Assembly (NCBI RefSeq): GCF_003173735.1
Contig: NZ_CP029551.1
Span: forward strand, 3,973,501-4,037,500
Direction: 5' to 3'
Length of the DNA: 64,000 nucleotides
Origin: Methylobacterium radiodurans
Lineage (GTDB): Bacteria; Pseudomonadota; Alphaproteobacteria; Rhizobiales; Beijerinckiaceae
In this document: piece by piece, positions 57,341 through 64,000 of the stretch
Numbering within the stretch: position 1 is the first letter of the stretch
Layout: each line of letters starts with the position of its first letter
Notes under the pieces: model-generated
Told to the model about the DNA's origin: nothing
Database searches by the model: none
What the model saw: the letters and a program-made list of their open reading frames with translations, nothing else
Made by a program: the position numbers and the translations under genes

Positions 57341-58504
57341 TCAGAACGAGCGCGGCAGGCCGAGGATGTGCTCGGCCACGTACGACAGGATCAGGTTCGT
57401 GGAGATCGGCGCGACCTGGTAGAGCCGCGTCTCGCGGAACTTGCGCTCGACATCGTACTCGGCCGCGAAGCCGAAGCCGCCGTGGAACTGGATGCAGGCG
57501 TTGGCCGCCTCCCAGCTCGCCTTGGCGGCGAGGTACTTCGCCATGTTGGCCTGCGCCCCGCAGGGCTCGCCCGCGTCGTAGAGCCGGCAGGCCTCGTAGC
57601 GCATGAGGTTGGCCGCCTCGACCTCGATGAAGCTCTCGGCGATCGGGAACTGCACGCCCTGGTTCTGGCCGATCGGGCGGCCGAACACGGTGCGTTCCTT
57701 GGCATACGCCGTGACCTTGTCGATGAACCAGTAGCCGTCGCCGATGCACTCGGCCGCGATGAGCGCCCGCTCGGCGTTGAGGCCGGTGAGGATGTACTTG
57801 AAACCTTGCCCTTCCTCGCCGATCAGGTTCTCGGCCGGGATCTCGAGATCGTCGAAGAACAGCTCGTTGGTCTCGTGGTTGACCATGTTGAGAATCGGGC
57901 GGACACTCATGCCCTTCGCTCTCGCCTCGTGCAGGTCCACGAGGAAGATCGACAGCCCCTCCGACTTCTTGGCGACCTGATCGAGCGGCGTGGTGCGGGC
58001 CAGGAGGATCATCAGGTCGGAGTGCTGGATGCGCGAGATCCAGACTTTCTGGCCGTTGATCACCCATCGGTCGCCCCGGCGGACGGCGGTGGTCTTGATC
58101 TTGGTGGTATCGGTGCCGGCGGTCGGCTCGGTCACGCCCATCGATTGCAGGCGCAGTTCGCCTGCCGCGATCCTGGGCAGGTAGTGCCGGCGCTGCGCCT
58201 CGGAGCCGTGCCGCACCAGCGTGTTCATGTTGTACATCTGCCCGTGGCAGGCGCCGGAATTGCCGCCGGAGCGGTTGATCTCCTCCATGATCACGGAGGC
58301 TTCCGTCAGGCCGAGGCCCGAGCCGCCGTAGGCCTCCGGGATCAGGGCCGCCATCCAGCCGGCCCTGGTCAGCGCATCGACGAAGGCTTCCGGGTAGCCG
58401 CGGGCCTCGTCCACCCGGCGGTGGTACTCGGGCGGGAACTCGGCGCAGAGCGCGCGCACCGCGTCGCGGATGTCCTGGTGCTGACCGTGGTCGATCGTCC
58501 GCAT
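57341..58504 (-). CDS. Acyl-CoA dehydrogenase family protein
   Basis: 387 residues. FAD-dependent dehydrogenases oxidise acyl-CoA to enoyl-CoA. The FAD signature is LQSMGVTEPTAGTDTTKIKT, then WISRIQHSDLMILLARTTPL and QFHGGFGFAAEYDVERKFRE. The usual catalytic glutamate in YEGT is replaced by LYQVAPISTN. A Glu in GLNAERALIAAECIG lies where isovaleryl-CoA dehydrogenase has its catalytic base, so it may be a branched-chain-type enzyme. The ATG at 58504 has GGGGAGGA upstream. A palindrome at 58598-58616 may be an operator. Confidence 0.88.
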   Translation of the reverse strand: MRTIDHGQHQDIRDAVRALCAEFPPEYHRRVDEARGYPEAFVDALTRAGWMAALIPEAYGGSGLGLTEASVIMEEINRSGGNSGACHGQMYNMNTLVRHGSEAQRRHYLPRIAAGELRLQSMGVTEPTAGTDTTKIKTTAVRRGDRWVINGQKVWISRIQHSDLMILLARTTPLDQVAKKSEGLSIFLVDLHEARAKGMSVRPILNMVNHETNELFFDDLEIPAENLIGEEGQGFKYILTGLNAERALIAAECIGDGYWFIDKVTAYAKERTVFGRPIGQNQGVQFPIAESFIEVEAANLMRYEACRLYDAGEPCGAQANMAKYLAAKASWEAANACIQFHGGFGFAAEYDVERKFRETRLYQVAPISTNLILSYVAEHILGLPRSF

Positions 58505-58597
58505 CGCGTCCTCCCCGCCGTCCCGCGCGTCCGGCACGCGTCGCGAACGATCTAGGGATGTGCGGCCGAGGCCACCAATACAGCTTGCGTCACCGGG

Positions 58598-58616
58598 CCA
58601 TAGCGTTCCGCTATGG
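58598..58616. promoter_or_regulatory. Palindromic operator candidate before acyl-CoA dehydrogenase
   Basis: CCATAGCG-TTC-CGCTATGG, 94 bases upstream of the acyl-CoA dehydrogenase start on the minus strand. The half-sites resemble IclR/GntR-type operators. No adjacent regulator gene reads into it, so the binding protein is unknown. Confidence 0.35.
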
Positions 58617-58645
58617 GGGCGTCCGCGCAGCGGCCGCCGGCCGTC

Positions 58646-58909
58646 CTACTGCAGGTAGGCGGCCATCATCTCGGCGACAGCGCGGGTCGCGTAGGCCGGG
58701 GGCGTCTCGCCCCAGCGGACCGGAAAGGCCTCGACCACCCGGCGGCCGGCCAGGATCGCGTCGACCTCCTCGGAGAGGAGCCCGTCGTCGAGGGCGGCCG
58801 CCAGGGCGGCGCGGCCGTGGCCGCTCTCGCGCGGCGCCCAGGCGAGGGCATCGTCCGCCGGGGACGCGGGGGTATCGAGAAGATCAAGCGTCGCGTCGAG
58901 ATCGAACAT
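58646..58909 (-). CDS. Small acidic hypothetical protein
   Basis: 87 residues from the ATG at 58909 (AAGGA lies about eight bases upstream; an ATG at 58915 adds two residues). The sequence is acidic and helical (MFDLDATLDLLDTPASPADD, then LAAALDDGLLSEEVDAILAG), ending YATRAVAEMMAAYLQ. It has no signal peptide or membrane segment. I recognise no family. It lies downstream of purC on the same strand after 270 bases. Confidence 0.5.
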   Translation of the reverse strand: MFDLDATLDLLDTPASPADDALAWAPRESGHGRAALAAALDDGLLSEEVDAILAGRRVVEAFPVRWGETPPAYATRAVAEMMAAYLQ

Positions 58910-59181
58910 CGTCATCGTCCTTCCGTGCCGGGCCAGTCGTCGGAACTGGGCCGGTACACGGCGGGCGCGGGCGCGAGCCCCTCGCCGCAAAGGTCCTGTC
59001 GAAGTCGGTGTCGTTCGAGGCCATCGTGCCTGTCCGCCGGTCGGATCCGCAGCGCCCGCAAGCGCCTGCGCCACGATGGAAATCTACGCCTCTCGCCGCG
59101 GAATGTGCTTTCAAAGATCCGGCGCGCCGCAGGCCGTCCCTGTCGGCGGACGGCGCCCGTCTGGAAGGTTCGTGGCCGGCG

Positions 59182-60171
<990 letters not shown>

Positions 60172-60262
60172 CGGACAAGCGCTCCATGGGCGGCGGGTCC
60201 CCGCCGATCTGGGCCCGTCTTGTGCGCGCAACGCCGCCCGAATACCAGTCTCGGCCCCTCCG

Positions 60263-60481
60263 TCAGCGGGCCTGTCGCCAGCCCCGCGCGGGGCCGTTCG
60301 GGCAGTCCCGCTCCTGCCGGATGCCCGGCCGCAGGGCCGCCAGGCACGCGGCCCCGGCCGCGAGGGCGCTCGCGCCGAGCGGCGCCGCGGCGAGCGCGGG
60401 GCCCGGACCGAGCGAGTTCCAGAGGGAGGCCGAGGTCAGGATGCCACCGGCCCAGGCGGCTGAGATGTACAGCATCACCAT
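60263..60481 (-). CDS. Small hypothetical membrane protein
   Basis: 72 residues from the ATG at 60481, with GGGAG six bases upstream (another ATG at 60475). Two hydrophobic helices ([20 protein letters not shown] and [20 protein letters not shown]) are separated by a short NSLGPGP loop; the tail [20 protein letters not shown] is polar and cytoplasmic. I recognise no family. It starts about 280 bases from the candidate small RNA on the other strand. Confidence 0.5.
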   Translation of the reverse strand: MVMLYISAAWAGGILTSASLWNSLGPGPALAAAPLGASALAAGAACLAALRPGIRQERDCPNGPARGWRQAR

Positions 60482-60722
60482 CGAGGGCTCCCACGCACGG
60501 TCTCGCGCCCGATGGTGAGGCGATTGTCTTAACAAGATCCGCCCCGCACCCGTGCGGAGCCGAGGTGTCCCGGAAAAATCGGGTGCTCCGCGGCCGGGCT
60601 GGTACGTCATGGCGGAGCGATTTGGCGGATCGAGGCGTGGGCGACGCCAGCGGCGGCGTCCGCCACAGGCGCGCGCGGACTGTTCCATGCAACGGGCGCA
60701 TGGCCCATCCCCCAATCGAAGG

Positions 60723-60754
60723 ATGGTGCGCCGCACCATGGCGTGCGATATAGC
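60723..60754 (+). promoter_or_regulatory. Palindrome and -10 box upstream of the candidate small RNA
   Basis: A perfect 17-base palindrome (ATGGTGCG-C-CGCACCAT, 60723-60739) is followed by TATAGC (60749-60754). It covers the -35 region, so it could be an operator. A start at about 60761 would give a short RNA ending at the terminator at 60843. Confidence 0.4.
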
Positions 60755-60760
60755 TTGGGC

Positions 60761-60850
60761 ACGACCGCGATGGCGTCGCGGCCGTGCAGCCCTCTTTTGG
60801 GCGTTTCCTCCCTAGACTTCGGGCCGCTCCTTCGGGAGTGGCCTTTTTTC
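60761..60850 (+). ncRNA. Candidate trans-acting small RNA (suhB/MmgR-like)
   Basis: About 90 bases. The 5' end folds (CCGCGA 60765-60770, TCGCGG 60776-60781). A single-stranded stretch follows, containing TTTGGGCGTTTCCTCCCTAG, which is complementary to Shine-Dalgarno sequences. A rho-independent terminator ends it (GGCCGCTCC / GGAGTGGCC, 60822-60843, loop TTCG, then six T). No coding frame with a ribosome-binding site covers it. The CCTCCC motif plus terminator recalls the suhB/MmgR (alpha-r8) RNA family of alphaproteobacteria, but I rely on memory for that. Confidence 0.6.
60822..60849 (+). terminator. Rho-independent terminator of the small RNA
   Basis: A 9-bp stem with one G-T pair (GGCCGCTCC 60822-60830, loop TTCG, GGAGTGGCC 60835-60843) runs straight into TTTTTT. 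It is one of the best intrinsic terminators in the window, yet no protein-coding gene ends before it. Confidence 0.8.
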
Positions 60851-60960
60851 TTTGTCCGGGCAGCGGTGGTTTAATGCACTCCGGGGGCGGGCTCAAGCAC
60901 GATGATGCAGGGCGGGCCGACCCGGCTTGCCGCGTGCCGCGGGCGGGCAATATCTCCCCT

Positions 60961-61137
60961 ATGACGCCCGCTCACGACGCCCAGGACAACGGCCCCTCGC
61001 TCGATGCGCTGGCGCGCGAGCGCCTCGGACGGCAGCTTCAGGCCCTCTACGAGCCCGTGCTCGACGAGGGCCTGGACCCACGGCTCGCAGAACTGCTGCG
61101 GCAGCTCGATCGCGACCGTCAGGGCGAGGAGGGCTGA
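60961..61137 (+). CDS. NepR-like anti-sigma factor
   Basis: 58 residues. The pattern DALARERLGRQLQALYEPVL and DPRLAELLRQLDRDRQ matches the NepR core, normally LGRQLRALYDEVVNEPVPDRF followed by LLRQLD. NepR binds and inhibits the EcfG sigma factor until the response regulator PhyR sequesters it under stress. No ecfG or phyR gene is close, so this is an orphan. The ATG at 60961 gives the family-length protein; extending upstream would run through the small RNA region. It converges on glpF with nine bases between them. Confidence 0.7.
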   Translation: MTPAHDAQDNGPSLDALARERLGRQLQALYEPVLDEGLDPRLAELLRQLDRDRQGEEG

Positions 61138-61146
61138 GGGGACACC

Positions 61147-61878
61147 TCAGATGCCGAGCAGCCGCACCGCCAGCGCCGCCGCCACCGCGCCGGCCGCCGG
61201 GCCGGCCACGGGGATCAGGGCGTAGCCCCAGTCCGACCCGCCCTTGCCGGCGATCGGCAGCACCGCGTGGGCGAGCCGCGGCCCGAGATCGCGTGCCGGG
61301 TTGATGGCGTAGCCGGTGGTGCCGCCGAGCGAGAGGCCGATACCCCAGACCACCATGCCGACGAGATAGGGTGCGAGCCCCGTCGGGATGCTGCCGGCCG
61401 CGCCCACCGCCTTCGACAGCAGCGCGCTGATGATCAGGATCAGCACGAAGGTCCCGATGATCTCGGAGAGCCAGTTGGCGGGCGCCTGCCGGATCGCCGG
61501 CGCGGTGCAGAAGCAGGCGCGCTTGAGATCCTGGTCCTCGGTCGCGCCCCAGTGCGGCAGGTAGTGCAGCCAGACGACCGTGGCACCCAGGAAGGCCCCG
61601 ATCATCTGGGCCGGCACGTAGACCGGCAGCTTCGTCCAGTCGCCCGCCGTGATCGCGGCGGCGAGCGTCACCGCCGGATTGATGTGGGCATCGGCGCTGC
61701 CGGTCGCGGTCGCCACGAAGATGCCGGCCAGCACCGCGAAGGCCCAGCCGGCGGTGATCGCGATCCAGCCCGCGCCCTCCGCCTTGGAGCCCCGGAGCAG
61801 CGCGCCCGCCACGACGCCGTTGCCAAGGATGATCAGCACCATCGTACCGAGAAGCTCGCCCAGGAACGGCGACGTCAT
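61147..61878 (-). CDS. glpF: Glycerol facilitator (aquaglyceroporin)
   Basis: 243 residues with six membrane helices and two half-helices. The two NPA boxes are visible: DAHINPAVTLAAAITAG and GYAINPARDLGPRLAHAVLP. The aspartate after the second NPAR favours glycerol over water. It lies 76 bases downstream of glpK on the same strand, so it is part of the glycerol operon. Confidence 0.93.
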   Translation of the reverse strand: MTSPFLGELLGTMVLIILGNGVVAGALLRGSKAEGAGWIAITAGWAFAVLAGIFVATATGSADAHINPAVTLAAAITAGDWTKLPVYVPAQMIGAFLGATVVWLHYLPHWGATEDQDLKRACFCTAPAIRQAPANWLSEIIGTFVLILIISALLSKAVGAAGSIPTGLAPYLVGMVVWGIGLSLGGTTGYAINPARDLGPRLAHAVLPIAGKGGSDWGYALIPVAGPAAGAVAAALAVRLLGI

Positions 61879-61954
61879 GGCTATCCTCCGCTGTCGTTTC
61901 TTGGTCGTTCGTCGTTTTCTTGGTCGTTCTCGGAGCGCGCGGCCCGCGCGGCGC

Positions 61955-63460
61955 TCAGTCCTCCGGCTGGTCCCAGTCGAAGGAGCGCTTCACCGCCCGG
62001 CCCCAGGCGGCGTAGATCCGGTCGCGGTGGGCGGGATCCATCGCCGGCTCCCAGCGCCGGTCGACGCCCCAGTTGCGCACGAGGTCGTCCTGGCCGCGCC
62101 AGTAGCCGGTGGCGAGGCCCGCCGCGTAGGCGGCGCCCAGCGCTGTGGTCTCGGTGACCTGCGGGCGCACCACGGCGACGTCGAGGATGTCGGCCTGGAA
62201 CTGCATCAGCGCCGTGTTCGCCACCATGCCGCCGTCCGAGCGCAACTCGCGCACGGGGATGCCGGAATCCGTCTCCATCGCCTCCAGCACCTCGCGGGTC
62301 TGGAAGGCGGTGGCCTCCAGGCAGGCACGGGCGATGTGGCCCTTGTTGGCGTAGCGGGTGAGCCCGATGATCAGGCCGCGGGCCGACTCGCACCAGTGCG
62401 GCGCGTAGAGCCCGGAGAAGGCCGGCACGAAGTAGACGCCGCCGTTGTCCTCCACCGTGCCGGCGAGCTGCTCGACCTCGGCGCTGTCCCGGATCAGCCC
62501 GAGATTGTCGCGCAGCCACTGCACCAGAGCGCCCGTGATCGCGATCGAGCCCTCGAGCGCGTAGACGGCCGGCGCGCCGTCGAGCTTGTAGGCGACGGTG
62601 GTGACGAGGCCGCAGGTCGAGGGCACGGGCGTCTCGCCGGTGTTCATCAGCGCGAAGCAGCCGGTGCCGTAGGTGTTCTTGGCCTCGCCCGGATTGAAGC
62701 AGGTCTGCCCGAAGAGCGCCGCCTGCTGGTCGCCGAGGATGCCGGCGATCGGCACACCCGCGAAGGGCGCCTTCGTCTCCCCGTAGACCTGGGCGGAGGA
62801 GACGATCTCTGGCAGCATCGCCTGCGGGATCCGGAAGGCGTCGAGCATCGAATCGTCCCAGGCGAGGCTCTCCAGCCCCATCAGCTGGGTCCGGCTCGCA
62901 TTGGTGACGTCGGTGATGTGCAGGCCGCCGTCCGGCCCCCCGGTCAGGTTCCAGACGAGCCAGGTGTCGATGGTGCCGAACAGGACGTCGCCGGCCTCCG
63001 CCCTCTCGCGCGCGCCCTCGACGTGGTCGAGCAGCCAGCGCAGCTTCAGCCCGGAGAAGTAACTCGCCAGCGGCAGGCCGGTCAGCGCCCGGAACCGGTC
63101 GCGCCCGCCCTCCCGCTGGTACTCGGCCACCAGCCGGTCGTTGCGGGTGTCCTGCCAGACAAGCGCGTTGTGCAGTGGCTCGCCGGTGTGGCGGTCCCAG
63201 ATCAGCGTGGTCTCGCGCTGGTTGGTGATGCCGATCGAGAGCAGGTCCTTCGGCCCGAGGTTCGCGCTCTCCAGCGCCTCGCGCATCACGGCCTGCGTGT
63301 TCGTCCAGATCTCCAGCGGATCGTGCTCGACATGGCCGGGGCGGGGGTAGATCTGCGCGTGCTCGCGCTGCCGGCACGCGATGATGCGCCCCTCGCGATC
63401 GAACACGATGAAGCGGCTGCTCGTCGTGCCCTGGTCGATCGCGCCGACATACTGGCCCAT
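61955..63460 (-). CDS. glpK: Glycerol kinase
   Basis: 501 residues. It phosphorylates glycerol to glycerol-3-phosphate. Motifs: [56 protein letters not shown] and [38 protein letters not shown] is also conserved. The ATG at 63460 has GGAGGAGA upstream. Order in transcription is glpD, a repeat element, glpK, glpF, so all three may be one regulon. Confidence 0.96.
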   Translation of the reverse strand: MGQYVGAIDQGTTSSRFIVFDREGRIIACRQREHAQIYPRPGHVEHDPLEIWTNTQAVMREALESANLGPKDLLSIGITNQRETTLIWDRHTGEPLHNALVWQDTRNDRLVAEYQREGGRDRFRALTGLPLASYFSGLKLRWLLDHVEGARERAEAGDVLFGTIDTWLVWNLTGGPDGGLHITDVTNASRTQLMGLESLAWDDSMLDAFRIPQAMLPEIVSSAQVYGETKAPFAGVPIAGILGDQQAALFGQTCFNPGEAKNTYGTGCFALMNTGETPVPSTCGLVTTVAYKLDGAPAVYALEGSIAITGALVQWLRDNLGLIRDSAEVEQLAGTVEDNGGVYFVPAFSGLYAPHWCESARGLIIGLTRYANKGHIARACLEATAFQTREVLEAMETDSGIPVRELRSDGGMVANTALMQFQADILDVAVVRPQVTETTALGAAYAAGLATGYWRGQDDLVRNWGVDRRWEPAMDPAHRDRIYAAWGRAVKRSFDWDQPED

Positions 63461-63510
63461 GGTCTCCTCCTGGCTGGTTCGTGTCAGGCCGGTCTCCGCC
63501 GGCTCATCGA

Positions 63511-63660
63511 TCCTGGGATCCCCAAGGACCTGAGGCCCTTGGGCGGGGTTCCGGGGCGCGCAGCCCCGGATTTGATCTCCGCCCCCGGCAACGCCGGGGG
63601 CGGAGATCAACAGCAGGGCTCTGCCCTGCACCCGCGAAAGGTCTCAGACCTTTCGAAACC
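63511..63660. repeat. ~150-bp multi-hairpin intergenic element, copy B
   Basis: It lies between glpD and glpK, in opposite orientation to copy A (45041-45189). It shares the subsegments GCAGGGC/GCCCTGC, the GGGGCTGCGCGCCCC-type stem and CCAAGG...CCTTGG. The central hairpin (63574-63608) has arms built of GATCTCCGCCCCCGGC and its complement, different from copy A but equally paired. Being in the mRNA between two cistrons, it could act as a processing or stability element. Confidence 0.85.
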
Positions 63661-63674
63661 TGAACATCCGCGCC

Positions 63675-64000
63675 TCACGCGGCTTCCGCCTTGCGCGTCA
63701 GGTAGGCCGCGAGCCGGGCCGCGCTCTCCGGGCCGGTGCGCAGGCCGAGCTTGGAGCGCCGCCACAAGATGTCGTCGGCGCTGCGCGCCCATTCGCGGGC
63801 GACGAGGTAGTCCACCTCCGCCGCGCTCAGGCCCCCGTCGAAGCTCTCGCCGAGATCGGCGAGGTTGCGCGCGCCGTCGAGGATCGCCCGGGTCTCGGTG
63901 CCGTAAGCCCGGGCGAGGCGCCGCGCGGTCTCCTCGGGCAGGAACGGCGCGTCCCGGCGCAGAGCGGCGAGGTACGCGTCGAAGTCGGCCCCCGGCATGG
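63675..64000 (-). CDS. glpD: Glycerol-3-phosphate dehydrogenase, C-terminal part (partial)
   Basis: The gene continues beyond base 64000; only about the last 108 residues are visible. The C-terminal domain has ARAYGTETRAILDGARNLAD, VDYLVAREWARSADDILWRR and SKLGLRTGPESAARLAAYLT, where ILWRR(T/S)KLGLR is the GlpD signature. The FAD-dependent enzyme oxidises glycerol-3-phosphate at the inner membrane and feeds the respiratory chain. An in-frame ATG at 63998 is internal, not the true start. It ends 215 bases before glpK. Confidence 0.9.
   Translation of the reverse strand, partial: MPGADFDAYLAALRRDAPFLPEETARRLARAYGTETRAILDGARNLADLGESFDGGLSAAEVDYLVAREWARSADDILWRRSKLGLRTGPESAARLAAYLTRKAEAA

Noticed and set aside
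60552..60815. Plus-strand 87-codon open frame before the T6 terminator
   Set aside because: It is arginine-rich, lacks a good ribosome-binding site and is crossed by the promoter and 5' stem of the candidate small RNA; the RNA explanation fits better.
60761..60850. SRP (4.5S), 6S or tmRNA gene
   Set aside because: The conserved SRP loop, the 6S open-complex bubble and the tmRNA tag sequence are absent; only the small-RNA layout fits.

Overview
The window is high-GC (by eye about 70%) chromosomal DNA from an alphaproteobacterium of the Rhizobiales/Hyphomicrobiales, most likely Methylobacterium or a close relative. The evidence is the protein sequences (a 363-residue RecA beginning [11 protein letters not shown], an S10/spc ribosomal block of alphaproteobacterial type, hom-glpX adjacency, VLCFA/lipid A genes, a NepR-like protein), a Rhizobiales-style LexA box, and intergenic mosaic repeats typical of the order. 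The genus is inferred from memory of protein sequences. No rRNA, tRNA, CRISPR, prophage or transposase gene was seen; this is mostly housekeeping chromosome.

Layout: 0-6.5 kb holds the N-terminus of a membrane sensor (minus strand), a DUF1275 membrane protein, a small ORF, rpsO-pnp with a strong terminator, an AAC(3)-I-like acetyltransferase, a glutathione transferase and a small membrane protein. 6.5-8.5 kb holds a GlsB/YeaQ-type membrane protein and a RidA-PotF-like pair overlapping by GTGA. 8.5-13.1 kb looks like part of the very-long-chain fatty acid/lipid A pathway: FabF1XL-like synthase, FabG-like SDR, an SH3 protein, AdhXL-like dehydrogenase and LpxXL-like acyltransferase. 13.2-17.1 kb holds a DUF1223 protein, a gamma-carbonic anhydrase and a DUF898-M48 peptidase pair.

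17.3-35.2 kb is the minus-strand ribosomal superoperon: rpsL-rpsG-fusA-tuf-rpsJ-rplC-D-W-B-rpsS-rplV-rpsC-rplP-rpmC-rpsQ, then an oppositely oriented patatin-like phospholipase gene, then rplN-X-E-rpsN-H-rplF-R-rpsE-rpmD-rplO-secY-adk. A terminator-like hairpin follows rpsQ and a promoter-like sequence precedes rplN, so the block appears to be two transcription units. The usual rpsM-rpsK-rpoA-rplQ tail does not follow adk.

35.7-45 kb holds a hypothetical gene, a possible frameshifted micro-gene, recA with a LexA-like box, a TonB-dependent siderophore receptor with an Irr/ICE-like operator, and a YhaO/SbcD-like nuclease plus YhaN-like ATPase pair. 45-58.5 kb holds an M32 carboxypeptidase, a GntR regulator, a crotonase-fold protein lacking the usual glutamates, an NNP-type nitrate/nitrite transporter, a YkuD transpeptidase, a glycosyltransferase, glpX, hom, a ceramidase-like membrane protein, xthA and an acyl-CoA dehydrogenase. 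58.6-64 kb holds purC, small ORFs, a strong candidate small RNA, a NepR-like anti-sigma gene, and glycerol genes glpF, glpK and the 3' end of glpD.

Between genes there are several structured repeats. The most striking is a ~150-bp multi-hairpin element present twice (after yhaN and between glpD and glpK, opposite orientation) whose central stem differs in sequence but keeps its pairing. I found no clear-cut new multi-gene system. The best leads are this element, the small RNA near 60.8 kb, and the rewired ribosomal superoperon.
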